Source of the DNA: Limnanthes douglasii subsp. nivea
Lineage: Eukaryota > Streptophyta > Magnoliopsida > Brassicales > Limnanthaceae
Reading direction: 5' to 3'
Assembly: GCA_036936605.1 (NCBI GenBank)
Contig: JAUPFV010000005.1
Location: 157,047,195 to 157,111,194, forward strand
Length of the DNA: 64,000 bases
Below, piece after piece: positions 22,500 to 32,465 of this stretch. Below the pieces are notes generated by a model. It was not told the origin of the DNA. It did not search any database and saw nothing but the letters and a program-made list of their open reading frames with translations. The position numbers and the translations under genes were made by a program. Position 1 is the first letter of the stretch. The number at the start of each line of letters is the position of its first letter.

Positions 22500-24907
22500 T
22501 TCCAGATTTCATTTGCCTAAGTTCAACTTTATATTAGGCTCGGCAACATCTTTGATTTTACACATCATTTTCTAGTTATTAGAACTAGATCTTTTGTAGA
22601 AGATTTGCAAGGGGTGAAGAGATTTGCAGTAAGTGGCATTCATAAGTTTAGCACAGAGGCCATCATTGTTCCTAAAGTTAAGCCACAACTTACAGTCAAA
22701 AGTAGCATGCAGATCAGAAATTTTACGAATCTTGAGGCCATCTTCTTTATAGTTTTTACACATAGCTTCCCAGTTAGTCCAGTGCATCCTCTTATGATTA
22801 TAACTAGTTCCCCACATAAACGTATTTAATCTGTTGATTATAGTCTTGGGAATCAGACATATTTGACACCAATAAGTAGGAATAGCCATCAACACCGAGT
22901 TAATGAGAGTAATTTTGGCTCCAAACGATAGTTTTTTTGTTGTCTCACTCTCTGATCTTAGCATTGATTTCGTTGATCATAGGTATGTCGTTACTACATT
23001 TCTTGTTGTTTAAAGTAATTCCCAGATACTCAGTAGGTAATGTACTAGAACTGAACCCTGAAAGATTAGTTAAAGCAGATATCGTAGTGTTGTTTATTCT
23101 AGAAGATAAAATGTTTTCGTTTTATCATTGTTAATAATTGGCCATAAACATTTTTATAGATTTTCAAAAAGTTTCCTAACTTCTCAATTGACTGATCAAT
23201 TATTAGTAAAAATAATATATCGCCTGCAAACACTATACTAGGTATTAGAATGTTGTTTCTAGATTGAAACTGCATATCTTTATTGTTATTGAACAAATTA
23301 TGAAGACCTCTAATAAGGACTTCTTCAGTAAGAATGAAAAGATTTAGGGGACAGGGGATCCCCATCTTCTGGTTTTAAAGAATTTGGTGAGGATAAAAGT
23401 AGCCTGAGGGTAGGCTGGTAATTCCAAGTGGAGTTTTAAGGCGGCGTGAGGGTGTTTCAGGGTGGTGTGAAGGTGTTTCAAGATATTTCAAGGTGGAGAG
23501 AGAATTGAGCAGCTTGACAGCAGTAAATTTTTGTTACCCATAGTTAATGTTGTTGGTTGGGTATTTATAGTATGTAATTTGGGCCCTTATGGGCTTTCGG
23601 GTCAAGTTTAATGGACCCGGGTCATGTTTAAAGACCCATGAGTTTTAAGTAGATGAGCAGGTAGCTTAGTCAGATAGTGTTTAGGTTTTTTAGTACTTTA
23701 GTCATAGTTTGAACTGCTTTGGGTCTGCAGTGTTCGAAGTCATCTGCCCGGTTCAAAAGTCCTGTCCGAATTAAGTTCTTGGAGCCTGTCCGGTTTACGG
23801 AGAGATTTACTTTGGGATGCCCTTCCGGGGAGCACTCCGAATTCGGACTCATCAGAATTCATAAACATTTCCATTGATCAGTAAAGACACATATACATTA
23901 CAAATTAACTTCCTTATCAGATTAATGAAACGATCATAAAATCCAAAAGACTCTATGACTTTCAAAATATATATATGTGAGCTAGCTTACCGAAAGCTTT
24001 CGACATGTCTACCTGGATCATCATGTTGCTACTGTTATTCTTTCTACTTAGGTCATAAATAAGTTCTTTAACTATAAGAACATTATCATGGATAGAAGAG
24101 TTACAGACATAAGCCCCTTGAACATTAGAAATGATTTTAAGAAGAATTTTAAGCAGCCTATTGTTAACAACTTTAGACATGATTTTGTTTAGTAAATTGC
24201 AGAGACTTATAGGCCTAAAGTTCTTTTATTTCCTTAGATTAGTATACTTAGGCACTAAACAGATACTAGTAGCAAAAATACATTTAGGGATATTCACACC
24301 TTTTATGAAATCTACCATGGTCATACAAAGATCCTCTCAAAATCTTCCAAGTTTTGAAAAAACACCAGTTGAAGCCATTCATTCCTGGTGCACTAGAGGA
24401 TTTAAGGTTAGTAAGGATGTTGTGTATTTCATTTTCACTAGGAATCATTAGTACGAAATCATTGTCAGCAGCAGTGATAAGCTTAGGGATACTATGAAAA
24501 ATGATATTGTTTATCATATTATCTTCCACCCTTTTATTAGAGTAAGGAGGATTAGTAAGAAGAGTTTTAAATAACTTAGCAGCAGAGTTGCCAATCGCAT
24601 CCTTGTTAGTAATCCAATGATCACCCTCATTGATGTTGTTTATAGCATTCTTCTTTCTCTTTTTTTTTGCATAGTTGTGAAAAAGTTTTGTCTTCTTTTC
24701 ACCATCAGTAAGCCAGGATGTGTAGCACTTCTGAAACCAAAAGGCTTCCTCCATATTCAAGGCTAATAAAAGGTTAGCGTTAGCTTTAGACAGATTGACT
24801 TTAGTATCAGCTGTGTTGAGCATTTGATGCTGGTTCTCCATGTAGTTAACATTAGTTTTAGCCTCCTGAACCTTGCAGAATATGTTTCCTAAGTAAGTCA
24901 AATTCAA
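22500..24907 (-). pseudogene. LINE ORF2 reverse transcriptase, interrupted
   Basis: From N to C: a segment F-W-F-Q-K-C-Y-T-S-W-L-T-D-G-E (24740-24700); S-S-A-P-G-M-N-G-F (about 24395-24370); Q-V-D-M-S-K-A-F-G-K-L (24020-23980); I-V-F-A-G-D-I-L-F (23240-23215); then K-L-S-F-G-A-K-I-T-L-I-N-S-V-L (22930-22890). The catalytic F-A-D-D box is changed to F-A-G-D, and F-D-K-L to F-G-K-L. A solo LTR splits the frame at 23385-23854. Reverse transcription by this copy is therefore impossible. Confidence 0.85.
23385..23854 (-). mobile_element. Solo LTR of a Tat-type gypsy family, in LINE-1
   Basis: A 470-bp sequence starts TGGTGAGG and ends GGACTCATCA on the plus strand. It is flanked by perfect 5-bp duplications GAATT (23380-23384 and 23855-23859). 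It is a longer relative of the 408-bp LTRs at 28141 and 38157, sharing GGGCCCTTATGGGCTTTCGG, a run of GTCCGAA/GTCCGG words and the CTCATCA end. The LTR TATA box is CTATAAATAC on the minus strand at 23571-23580. No internal sequence remains, so it arose by LTR-LTR recombination. Confidence 0.95.
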
Positions 24908-24976
24908 ATATTTAATATCATTTTTAAGTCTATTTAACTTATTCCAAAATTTGAAAAGAGGGGGGGGGGGGGTCAG

Positions 24977-25750
24977 TCATATGGAATCGCAACTATTTTT
25001 TACAAAATGTAGGAAGTTGTCATCTAAGGCCCACGTATCAAGAAATTTAAAATATTTATGGTATAATTCTTTGTCATTACTAATAGTGATGTATATGGGA
25101 CTGTGATCAGAACAAGTTCTGGCCATATGCATCACTTTAGTTTTGTTGAAATGGTTAGACCAGTTAGTGTTTATTAAAACTCTATCTAGTCTTTTATATT
25201 TTCTGTTTTGTTCCAAGTATACTTAGACCCACAATAGCCAACATCTTCAAGGTTACAAGCAGTTATCATATCCTTGAACTCCTCATCACTATTCATTGAA
25301 TAAGTTAAGTATCATATTTTCCCATCACTAAAGCAAATAGCACTAAAACCACCCATCAGGATCCGCTTAAAGTTGTTAGGCATATTAGAGATGTTCTTCA
25401 GTTCAGTCCACAGAGCTATTCTGTTGTAACTTTGGCATTTAGCATACACTATAGTAAGAAACAATTTGACACTTTTATTAGTTGTAGTAATATCCAATGC
25501 ATTGATCATGGCTTAAAGTAATATTGACATAATAATCATTTTTCCACATCAACCAAATTTTATTAGAGAGATTAGCAGTATAATTTTCAAAATGAAGCTT
25601 AGTTGAAATTACAGGCAGGTTCTCCACTTTAGTTAATGGCTCTTGGCACGCAATAAGACTTATGTACTCCTTTTTAATAATGTAATTGAGTCTTCTATAT
25701 GTAGACTTGTTGTTGATTCCCCTAAGGTTCCAGTTAAGTAATTTCACCAT
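24977..25750 (-). pseudogene. LINE ORF2 endonuclease domain
   Basis: The frame opens M-V-K-L-L-N-W-N-L-R-G (residues 1-11) and continues A-C-Q-E-P-L. After frame changes it reads M-G-G-F-S-A-I where active enzymes have G-D-F-N-A-I, and ends with C-S-D-H-S-P-I. These are the ordered motifs of the apurinic-type endonuclease that nicks target DNA for target-primed reverse transcription. The Asp and Asn of the GDFN box are lost. A 13-base G run (24960-24972) lies just downstream. Confidence 0.8.
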
Positions 25751-25752
25751 CT

Positions 25753-27087
25753 CTAATTAGATTTAGTTTTCAATGAGAATCTTGTGAATCTTAAGGATTC
25801 AATGGTTAAACTGTTAGATTTTGTCTTCCCTCTAACTTCTCTGAGTTTCTTATGAATAACTTTATGGAATTTTGTATTACATTCGTTGATCTCGTAGGTA
25901 GGTGCAGATTGTTTACTTCCAGCATTATCTTTATCAAGAGTAGATGCCTCTGAGCTTTTATTTTCATAGTCCATGATGTAACCTTTATTCAAAGACTATA
26001 TTGCTTAAATAATTTCATCATTCGTAGGAGTTTTTGATCCACAACCTTCCTTAATGTTAGAAGAATTATCGAGACCTCTATCTTTTAAAGCTTATTGATC
26101 TGGAGTAGCAGTTTTTCCTTTGAGCAGGAAGGATCAAAATTTGTGTGTTGTATGTTCTTCTCAGTAATATATTCCTGAATATTGTTTTCATTTGCCTCTT
26201 TATTGTTATATTTTCCATTTGCCTCTTTATTGTTATATTTTCCATTATCTTCCATGTTTCATTCCGTAGTAAATCTGTCATGTTTAGTGTTTTCTTCTTT
26301 CTTTTGCGCTTTTTTGCAGGAACAAGAATCATGACCAATGTGATAACATAAATCACAATATCTTGGAAAGTATTTATAGAGAACATTTATCCAACAACCA
26401 TGATTATCTCCAAATCCAGCCAGAATCTTGTATTGTATTTTTTGAGTAAAATCCAGCTCAACCCATACTAAGCAAGAATTGTGGTAAGCTTTGTTTCTTT
26501 CTGGAATTTTTATTTTCAGGGGATTACATATAGTACTTGCTAATGAGTGAATCATCTTCTCGTTATACATGAATTCAGTAAGTTTGTCAAATTTGATCCA
26601 AACCAGGCAGATAGGACACTCAAACTTGATGTTAAAATCTGGAGTCCATTTCAACAATCTCATCGAAGATTTACCAAAGGACCACATGTTTCTGGACCAC
26701 ACCTTGCACGTATCATCCTTCGAGCTAAATTCAATAACATATGTCTAGTATCCCAGATACTTAAGCTGTATTCATTCTTTAGTTTTAGTTTTTGAAGAAA
26801 GACTTCTATAACTTTTTTTTTGGAATTTCTTGACTAAATTTTCCAATTAGAGTGAATTTATTTTGACTCATTAACGAATATTTCACGCTTGAAGGAAATT
26901 GAACTGAAATGTGATCAGTTTTATGTTGAAAGAACATAGGATAACTTTCTTCTTCAGGTTTCTTGATGCTACATAGTTCAGCAAAGGTTTTGAATTTTTT
27001 GCTCATATTGTTTCCATCTTTCTTTAGAGATTCTATCTGTGTTGTTTGTCCCAAAGAAGAGCGAAGATCTGGAAATTCTTCAATCAT
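25753..27087 (-). pseudogene. LINE ORF1 (DUF4283-like with zinc knuckle), broken
   Basis: Pieces: 27087-26806 (N-terminus with Q-H-K-T-D-H-I-S-V-Q-F), 26702-26259 (L-R-L-L-K-W-T-x-D-F-N-I-K, and the knuckle C-D-L-C-Y-H-I-G-H-D-S-C) and 25992-25753. The same blocks occur in the second LINE at 59230-59660. ORF1 proteins of plant L1 elements bind the element RNA. Two frame breaks and an 18-base direct duplication that repeats a short R-Q-M-E-N-I-T-I-K segment (26208-26243) are visible. Confidence 0.8.
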
Positions 27088-27226
27088 CCAAGGAAAGAAC
27101 AGAGTACGCTTTGTTTTGCAAAATCTAATAAAAGAAATAGATCATAATTAGAATACTGGAATATGTAAGAATATAAATACTAGAAAAAAAGAATAGCTTA
27201 ATAGATTTGAGAAACAAAAAACGAAA

Positions 27227-27251
27227 AATAATCAACAAGGGGTTGATTATT
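27227..27251. other. Short hairpin in the LINE-1 leader
   Basis: AATAATCAAC (27227-27236) and its exact complement GTTGATTATT (27242-27251) are separated by a 5-base loop. It falls in the 5' leader of LINE-1. Confidence 0.7.
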
Positions 27252-27558
27252 GAATCTAAACTCTCTTCTTGAAGCTCTGTTTCTTGGAGAGATTTTAGAA
27301 TCAGTCATCCTTTTTCAAGTTTTATTATTTTTTAAACTCGTTGAAGATAAATTTCATATATTGTTTTAGAATTTAATTTAAAATATCTTACGTGACAAAA
27401 CCAACACATGTTTGCTATAAATTATTGAATGTAATATTTGATTATGGTTGTTGATTGATCATGACATTTTATTATAATTGATTAATGTTTTATTATAATT
27501 GACTCTTAGAAAACCAAATTGATTAGTGATTTATAAGTTCAATTTAGGAACACATTCA

Positions 27559-27674
27559 CTCATACTCCACATTAATCATTCATCGCGTACTCACTCAATC
27601 TCAACATTGTCCAAGCCTCATACTCCACATTAAGCATTCATCGCGTACTCACTCAATCTCAACATTGTCCAAGC
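27559..27674. repeat. Tandem duplication of a 58-bp unit
   Basis: Units 27559-27616 and 27617-27674 are identical except for one T/G difference. They lie between LINE-1 and the copia LTR. Confidence 0.95.
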
Positions 27675-28140
27675 ATGACCTTCTACTTATCGCTGATCTA
27701 CACCCTATCATTTGATGTGTTTGACCGCACAAATTGAAATTATAAACCATTAAAGATATAAGGTTTAGACTCATTAGCCCATATAGTTTATCTAATAAAT
27801 AATAAACCATAACCGCTTCTTGGAGGCTACTTCTTTATTTTCTCTTTTTGTTTATTTTCATGGTATTAGAGCGTAGGTTTGGATCTTGAAGTTTTTGTGT
27901 CTTCCGCTGTGCCGACAGGTAGTTGTTTTAGTTGTCTGCCAGAAAAAAAAGTAAGTGAAAATGTGCGGTTTCTGGATCTGGTGTGCAGCCACAATCAACA
28001 AACCTGATCGAGAGATAAACAAAGTTTATTTTTTCTGAATTTTGGACAGTGGGTTCGAGACATCTAATCATTCAATCTGACCAGTTGGATTATGATTCGG
28101 TGCTACAGTTCAGAAGAAATCACTATTGGATTATGATTTT

Positions 28141-28548
28141 TGGTGTGGTTTATTTTCGTCTGAGGGTAAGTTTGTTATTTTTGTTTAGAGTTTTGTGGAA
28201 GTTTGTGAGTATTTAATGTTTGGGTAGAGTGTAGAGGGAGAATTAAGCAGCCTGGTAGTATTTAATTTTCATTACCCTCATTTAATGTTGGTGGTTGAGT
28301 ATTTATACCCTTATATTTGGGCCTTATGGGCATTCGGGTCGTGTTTAATGGACCCGGGTCGAGTTTAAGGACCCATTAGTTCTAAGTAGGAGAACAGGCA
28401 GCTTAGTCCAGAAGTGATTAGGTTTTAAGTACTTTAGTTCTGTTCGAACAGTCCAATGGATGATGGCGTCCGAACTGCCCCTGTCCGGTTAGGTAGACAT
28501 TGTCCGAACTGACCCCGTCCGAAGTGCTGACAGAATCCGGACTCATCA
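28141..28548 (-). repeat. 3' LTR of the gypsy element
   Basis: 408 bp. The minus strand starts TGATGAGTCCGGATT and ends AATAAACCACACCA. It contains an intact TATA-like TATAAAT on the minus strand (28301-28307) and many GTCCGAA/GTCCGG words. The outer flank (ATTTT) does not exactly match the AATTT beyond the third LTR. Confidence 0.95.
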
Positions 28549-28552
28549 GTAA

Positions 28553-28562
28553 CCCCTTTTTT
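28553..28562 (-). promoter_or_regulatory. Polypurine tract of the gypsy element
   Basis: The minus strand reads AAAAAAGGGG four bases before the 3' LTR, the expected plus-strand priming site. Confidence 0.8.
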
Positions 28563-28887
28563 AGGTGGTGTTCAAAAAACTTTGGCAAGACCTAAAAAAC
28601 AGTTTGTTACTAGTGACAGTTACATCCGGACAGGTCCTTAGAAGTGTGTCATAGCTTTATCCGGACTGAAAAAGGTTTCTTGAATTTAAACGGTTTTTTG
28701 CCAGAATTCGTGGGACACGTGTCTCTCTCTGGTTCATTATTTCAGCCGTTTTTCACCTTGAATTTCGATCCCACCTTCTTTGAAAAGCAACATCTTCATT
28801 AAATGAAGATGACATCAGCGTCGTTCCTTAATCATTGCAAATCCTTTCGAATTATCTTAGGAATCAAAGCACCCTTTTGGGTGTTTA

Positions 28888-28897
28888 CTATAAATTA
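28888..28897 (+). promoter_or_regulatory. TATA-like box ahead of the antisense ORF
   Basis: CTATAAATTA lies 110 bases before the ATG at 28998, and a CT-rich leader lies between. The same box recurs in the partial copy at about 38905. It would drive transcription against the element's own direction. Confidence 0.45.
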
Positions 28898-28997
28898 ATC
28901 ACTTCTCCACTATTTTATCTTCATCTTCATATGTACTTTGCTAATTTTCAGATCTTTCTCTCTCAAAACATAAATTCTTCTCTTTGGTTGTGAGTTT

Positions 28998-31952
28998 ATG
29001 CTCACAACTAGGAACGCTTTAATCAAAGGCGGGTGGCTTAATCTATTAGAGCTAGAAAAGGCACAAAAAGTTGAAAGGGAGAGGCGCATTGCAGCAGGTC
29101 TGCCTACTTCCCCTATCGAAAAACCAGTATTCTCAAACAAAGAGCCTGACCAGGGTTCCTCCTCAACCAGAAGTGTCAAACCGAGGAGATTGTTTCAATC
29201 CAACCTTTCTTCTATTGTTTCAGGCTCGTCGGTTCAAGAATCAGAGCCCACTGTTGAACCAGGGCTAGCAGTTACCAACTTCAAAAAGCCTTCCCCATTT
29301 ATAGCCATGGGGTCAGATGCAGATATCTCTCCCAACAAGTTAGTCGATCGAAGAAAAGGTCGCCTGGTAAAGGGGCAGGCTTCCAAAGGTACCCCTTCAA
29401 AATCAGGGGTCAATGACAACAATACAGGGTCAAAGGCACCCATAAAAGTACCTCAGGACAGGCTGTCCGGACCGGACGCCACTAGCTCAAGCCTCCGAAG
29501 AGAAACCACCACATCTGATCCCCAGCCGGAGGCCAGAGTTCAGGAAAGTATTGAAGCTCAACAGTCTGGAGGTCAGACTGAACCAACTTCCAATTCCCCC
29601 CTCTCAAAGACAATTGAAAACCCCTCCTCGGTAATAGAGGAAATAATGGAGGATTCTATCGAAGAGGCTCCGTTCGAGTCCAAACCCTCCGGACAAACTT
29701 CTGATGTTGTTGCTGCCAAGAAGGATAAAGGCAAAGAAAAAATATGCCTTAGGCACCCAGACCTACCAGAAATTCTTGAAGGAAAAGTGGGACCATGTTT
29801 CCACAAGGTTAGTGTTAAATATCTTCTTGCCTTACAAAAAATTACTTATGCTTTCATCCACACAGCCGAATTGGGCCGGATACGTACGAAGTGGGGGATT
29901 CCGGAGAACGTAAAAATAAGAATCCCCATACACCCTGAAACCCCAATAAACTGCAAGCTTAGTGAAATAATCATCTTCATTGAGCTCTTTAACTAGGGGC
30001 TAAGGTTTCCCTTAGATCCGGAGATAGTGAGCTACTTCCATCTTATCAAACTTCTCCGTAGTCAACTGAGCCCCAACGCCTGGTACACTCTTATGGCATA
30101 TATCATGGCTTCCAGGCTCTCCAGAATTCCTTTACCAATGGAGGAATTCGCAGATGTGGCCAGCCTCTGCAGAAACCACCACATTCCCTTCTATCACTTC
30201 AACATGGGTGATAATTATAAAGTAGTGGACGACCTTCTTGAGTCGGAGAGAAACTGGAGGACTCAATTCTTGTTTGTAAGCGGCGCTTGGGATAATGGAA
30301 GGAAGATCAAAGCTGGAGTCAATCCGAGTCTCCTCACCAGCAGATGGAGAAGTGATCGTAAGGATTCTACCTTACATTCTCATTTTTACTTTTATCGAAT
30401 TTGTTTAAACTGATTGGTCTTGTTTTTTTTACAGAGCTGCCCAAAGACTTCAATGACTATTTAAAGGCCGGGCAGACCACTTGTACCAAGATCAACACTT
30501 GGGCTACTGAGAAGTAGGGAAACCGTTTTCATGACGTTTTTATCGGAGGAAATCTCGCAAGGTCTCATCTCTGGAACACTACTGGCCGGAGAGACTTGAC
30601 TTGGGAAGAACTTACCACTCCACCCCTCCGGATGTAGTCCTTAAAAGAACACATGCACCGGACGGGTCACTGTACTTGCCAGGTTGGGCCAAGGCCCCAA
30701 GTAAGATGAAAGGAAAAAAAAGGAAAGGCAAGAAAGCTGCGAGCGAGGCTAATCCTGCCGAGGTGGAGGAGACTGCTCCAACAAACCCAGAGGGGCCAGT
30801 TCCAAGCCAGATCGATGTTGCTCTGCTAGAAGTGGTAGAGCATGAGAGTGCTAGGGAAGAAGCAGGATCTCCAAAACCCCCAAGGGTTCCTAAAAGAGAC
30901 CGGAGACGAGGAGCAGAAAGCAAGGAGAGGGAGGCCAAGAAGAAAAAGACCTCCAGGGGTGATGAACTTTCTCTCCGGCCTCCAGAGCTTCTCCCTCCTG
31001 TTGACCTTATCGATCCAACAAGAGCAGAGGAGATCCCTGGCGATTTTTGAACTGAAGAGGTTGGACGAGGAAACCTTAGTATTGATGGTGTCGACCTTAC
31101 GGGGCTTGAGGGGCTTGGGGAGTACTTTGAAAACCTCCCTAGAGATGATTTTGCTGGGCCCTATCTCCCTCCAAGAACTTCGAACACTGTTACCTTTAAT
31201 GGTAAAACTTTCACTGTTTCAAGTGAAAGAGAGGCTATAACTCACTCCATACTGAGCACCATTCAGCCAGTGTTGGTCCTGGAGAAGCAAGGACGAGGTC
31301 AGGCAACAATAATTACCTTCCTTAACTCTGACAAGGAAAAACTGTCCAACGACCTCCTCACTGCCACCCAAAATGTTGGTGTTTTGAAGGGATAAAACGA
31401 AGAGCTAAAGAAGAGTCAGGAGGGGTTGACCACAAAGGTTGCCACCTTAGAAGATACTATCAAAGATCTCCGGGAAAAGTTGTCCGGATTAGAGAAATAT
31501 CTCACCTCTTCAAAAGAGGAGGCGAAGGCCAAGACCAAGTCATCCATAACTTGACAAATGACAAGATTACGCTCGAGAATTCGGTGTCCAAGGCTGCAGA
31601 GGAGAAAGCTGATCTGCTAAGGGAGCAAGAGGCCAAAATTCAGGCCAAGATTGATGCTTATGCCAACAATATGATAGACAGTCAAGAGGAGATGTATTCC
31701 AAGGTGAAGTCGGACATGGTTTTGCTGTTTCACGAGAAGTTCCCGAAGAGGAATCTGGGAGACTTATGGATTTTTTTAGAGTATCCAGACCTTCCCTTTC
31801 ATACAATGGCTGAGGGTGACAGGTTTGACTTCTCCAGTGCGTCATCATCCGGTGAAGAAGAGAAAACCGGGGAGAGTCCAGGTGAGGGGAATGATGACCC
31901 TAAGAAAAAGAAAATAGGTGAGGCTGAGCCATCTTCAAAGGCTCAGTCTTAG
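28998..31952 (+). pseudogene. Antisense ORF (Transposase_28-like) of the gypsy element, with intron
   Basis: This coding region runs opposite to gag-pol. It begins at 28998 with a Ser/Pro-rich part and continues through an in-frame TAG (29994-29996) into L-R-F-P-L-D-P-E-I-V-S-Y-F-H, L-S-P-N-A-W-Y-T-L and F-Y-H-F-N-M-G, which resemble the 'putative gypsy type transposon' family (PF04195). A 77-base intron (30358-30434, GTAAGG…TTTACAG) joins in frame to Q-L-P-K-D-F. After that come a TAG (30515-30517), a frame change near 30620, a Lys-rich part (K-G-K-K-R-K-G-K-K), a TGA at 31048, a TAA at 31393, a coiled-coil-like region, a frame change near 31545 and a final acidic tail to 31952. Such antisense ORFs are known in Tat elements; their function is unknown. 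This copy is broken. Confidence 0.8.
30358..30434 (+). other. Intron in the antisense ORF
   Basis: It has a GTAAGG donor at 30358, a T-rich run and a TTTACAG acceptor ending at 30434. Removing it joins codons in phase (C|AG to Gln) and restores a continuous conserved frame. Its orientation shows that the ORF was read from the plus strand. Confidence 0.75.
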
Positions 31953-31984
31953 AATATCAACTATCTCTTGTGTGTGTGTTTTTT

Positions 31985-32110
31985 TTATTAAACTAAAGTC
32001 TTTGGAAGGCCAAGGCATTTCTGTAACCGTGTCCGGTGTTTGTTCGGACAGATCTGTTTGTTTTGAAAACTTAAAGTCCTTGGATGGCCAAGGTACTTCG
32101 GTTATTTTAA
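31985..32110. repeat. Two imperfect repeats after the antisense ORF
   Basis: AAAGTCTTTGGAAGGCCAAG (near 31995) and AAAGTCCTTGGATGGCCAAG (near 32071) sit about 76 bases apart. They lie between the ends of the two convergent coding regions. The older gypsy copy has repeats of similar build at 49720-50045. Confidence 0.7.
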
Positions 32111-32465
32111 TGGATGTCTCTATTTTGCACAACTCTTGCATTCTTTCATAGTTTGTTTCAATTTTGGTGGCTAGTGTTTAAACAGCCCTTAGTTATTTCA
32201 TAAATATTCTAAAGCGAGAGTGTTTAAATTCTCTGATGACAAATGTTTAAGTAGTCATCATTCCTTTAATTCAATCCGGATGGTGTGACAAGAAACAATG
32301 TAAGAACACTCTGAATTTTTAAGAAGGCATCAAATTTTATAAAAAAGCCCGGACACCTCATTAAAACCTCCCCGCGCCCCCCAGGGTAGGAAAGAGTATG
32401 CCCCCAAATATTTACATGGATTTTTAAACAAGTAAATATTTACATAGTTTCTACTCCAAGTACAT

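Larger units (their letters stand above)
20760..27330 (-). mobile_element. L1-type plant LINE, decayed (LINE-1 of window)
   Basis: In minus orientation there is a 5' leader (about 27330-27090), ORF1 with a zinc knuckle (27087-25753), ORF2 with endonuclease (25750-24977), reverse transcriptase (24907-22500), zf-RVT (22318-21681) and a C-terminal RNase H (21668-21180), then a 3' tail. Most domains carry stops or frame changes. A solo gypsy LTR (23385-23854) splits ORF2 in the RT region. The 3' end is placed only roughly and no target duplication was found. It is related to the plus-strand LINE at 58.6-64 kb, with matching ORF1 and ORF2 blocks. Confidence 0.85.

Noticed and set aside
24960..24972. 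13-base G run as a possible G-quadruplex
   Set aside because: It is a plain homopolymer in a dead LINE, more likely slippage or a sequencing-prone run than a structure.
28998..29993. Large plus-strand frame first taken for a host gene
   Set aside because: It lies wholly between the LTRs of the gypsy element, is partly repeated in the truncated unit at 38.6-39.2 kb, and fits the known antisense ORF of Tat elements.
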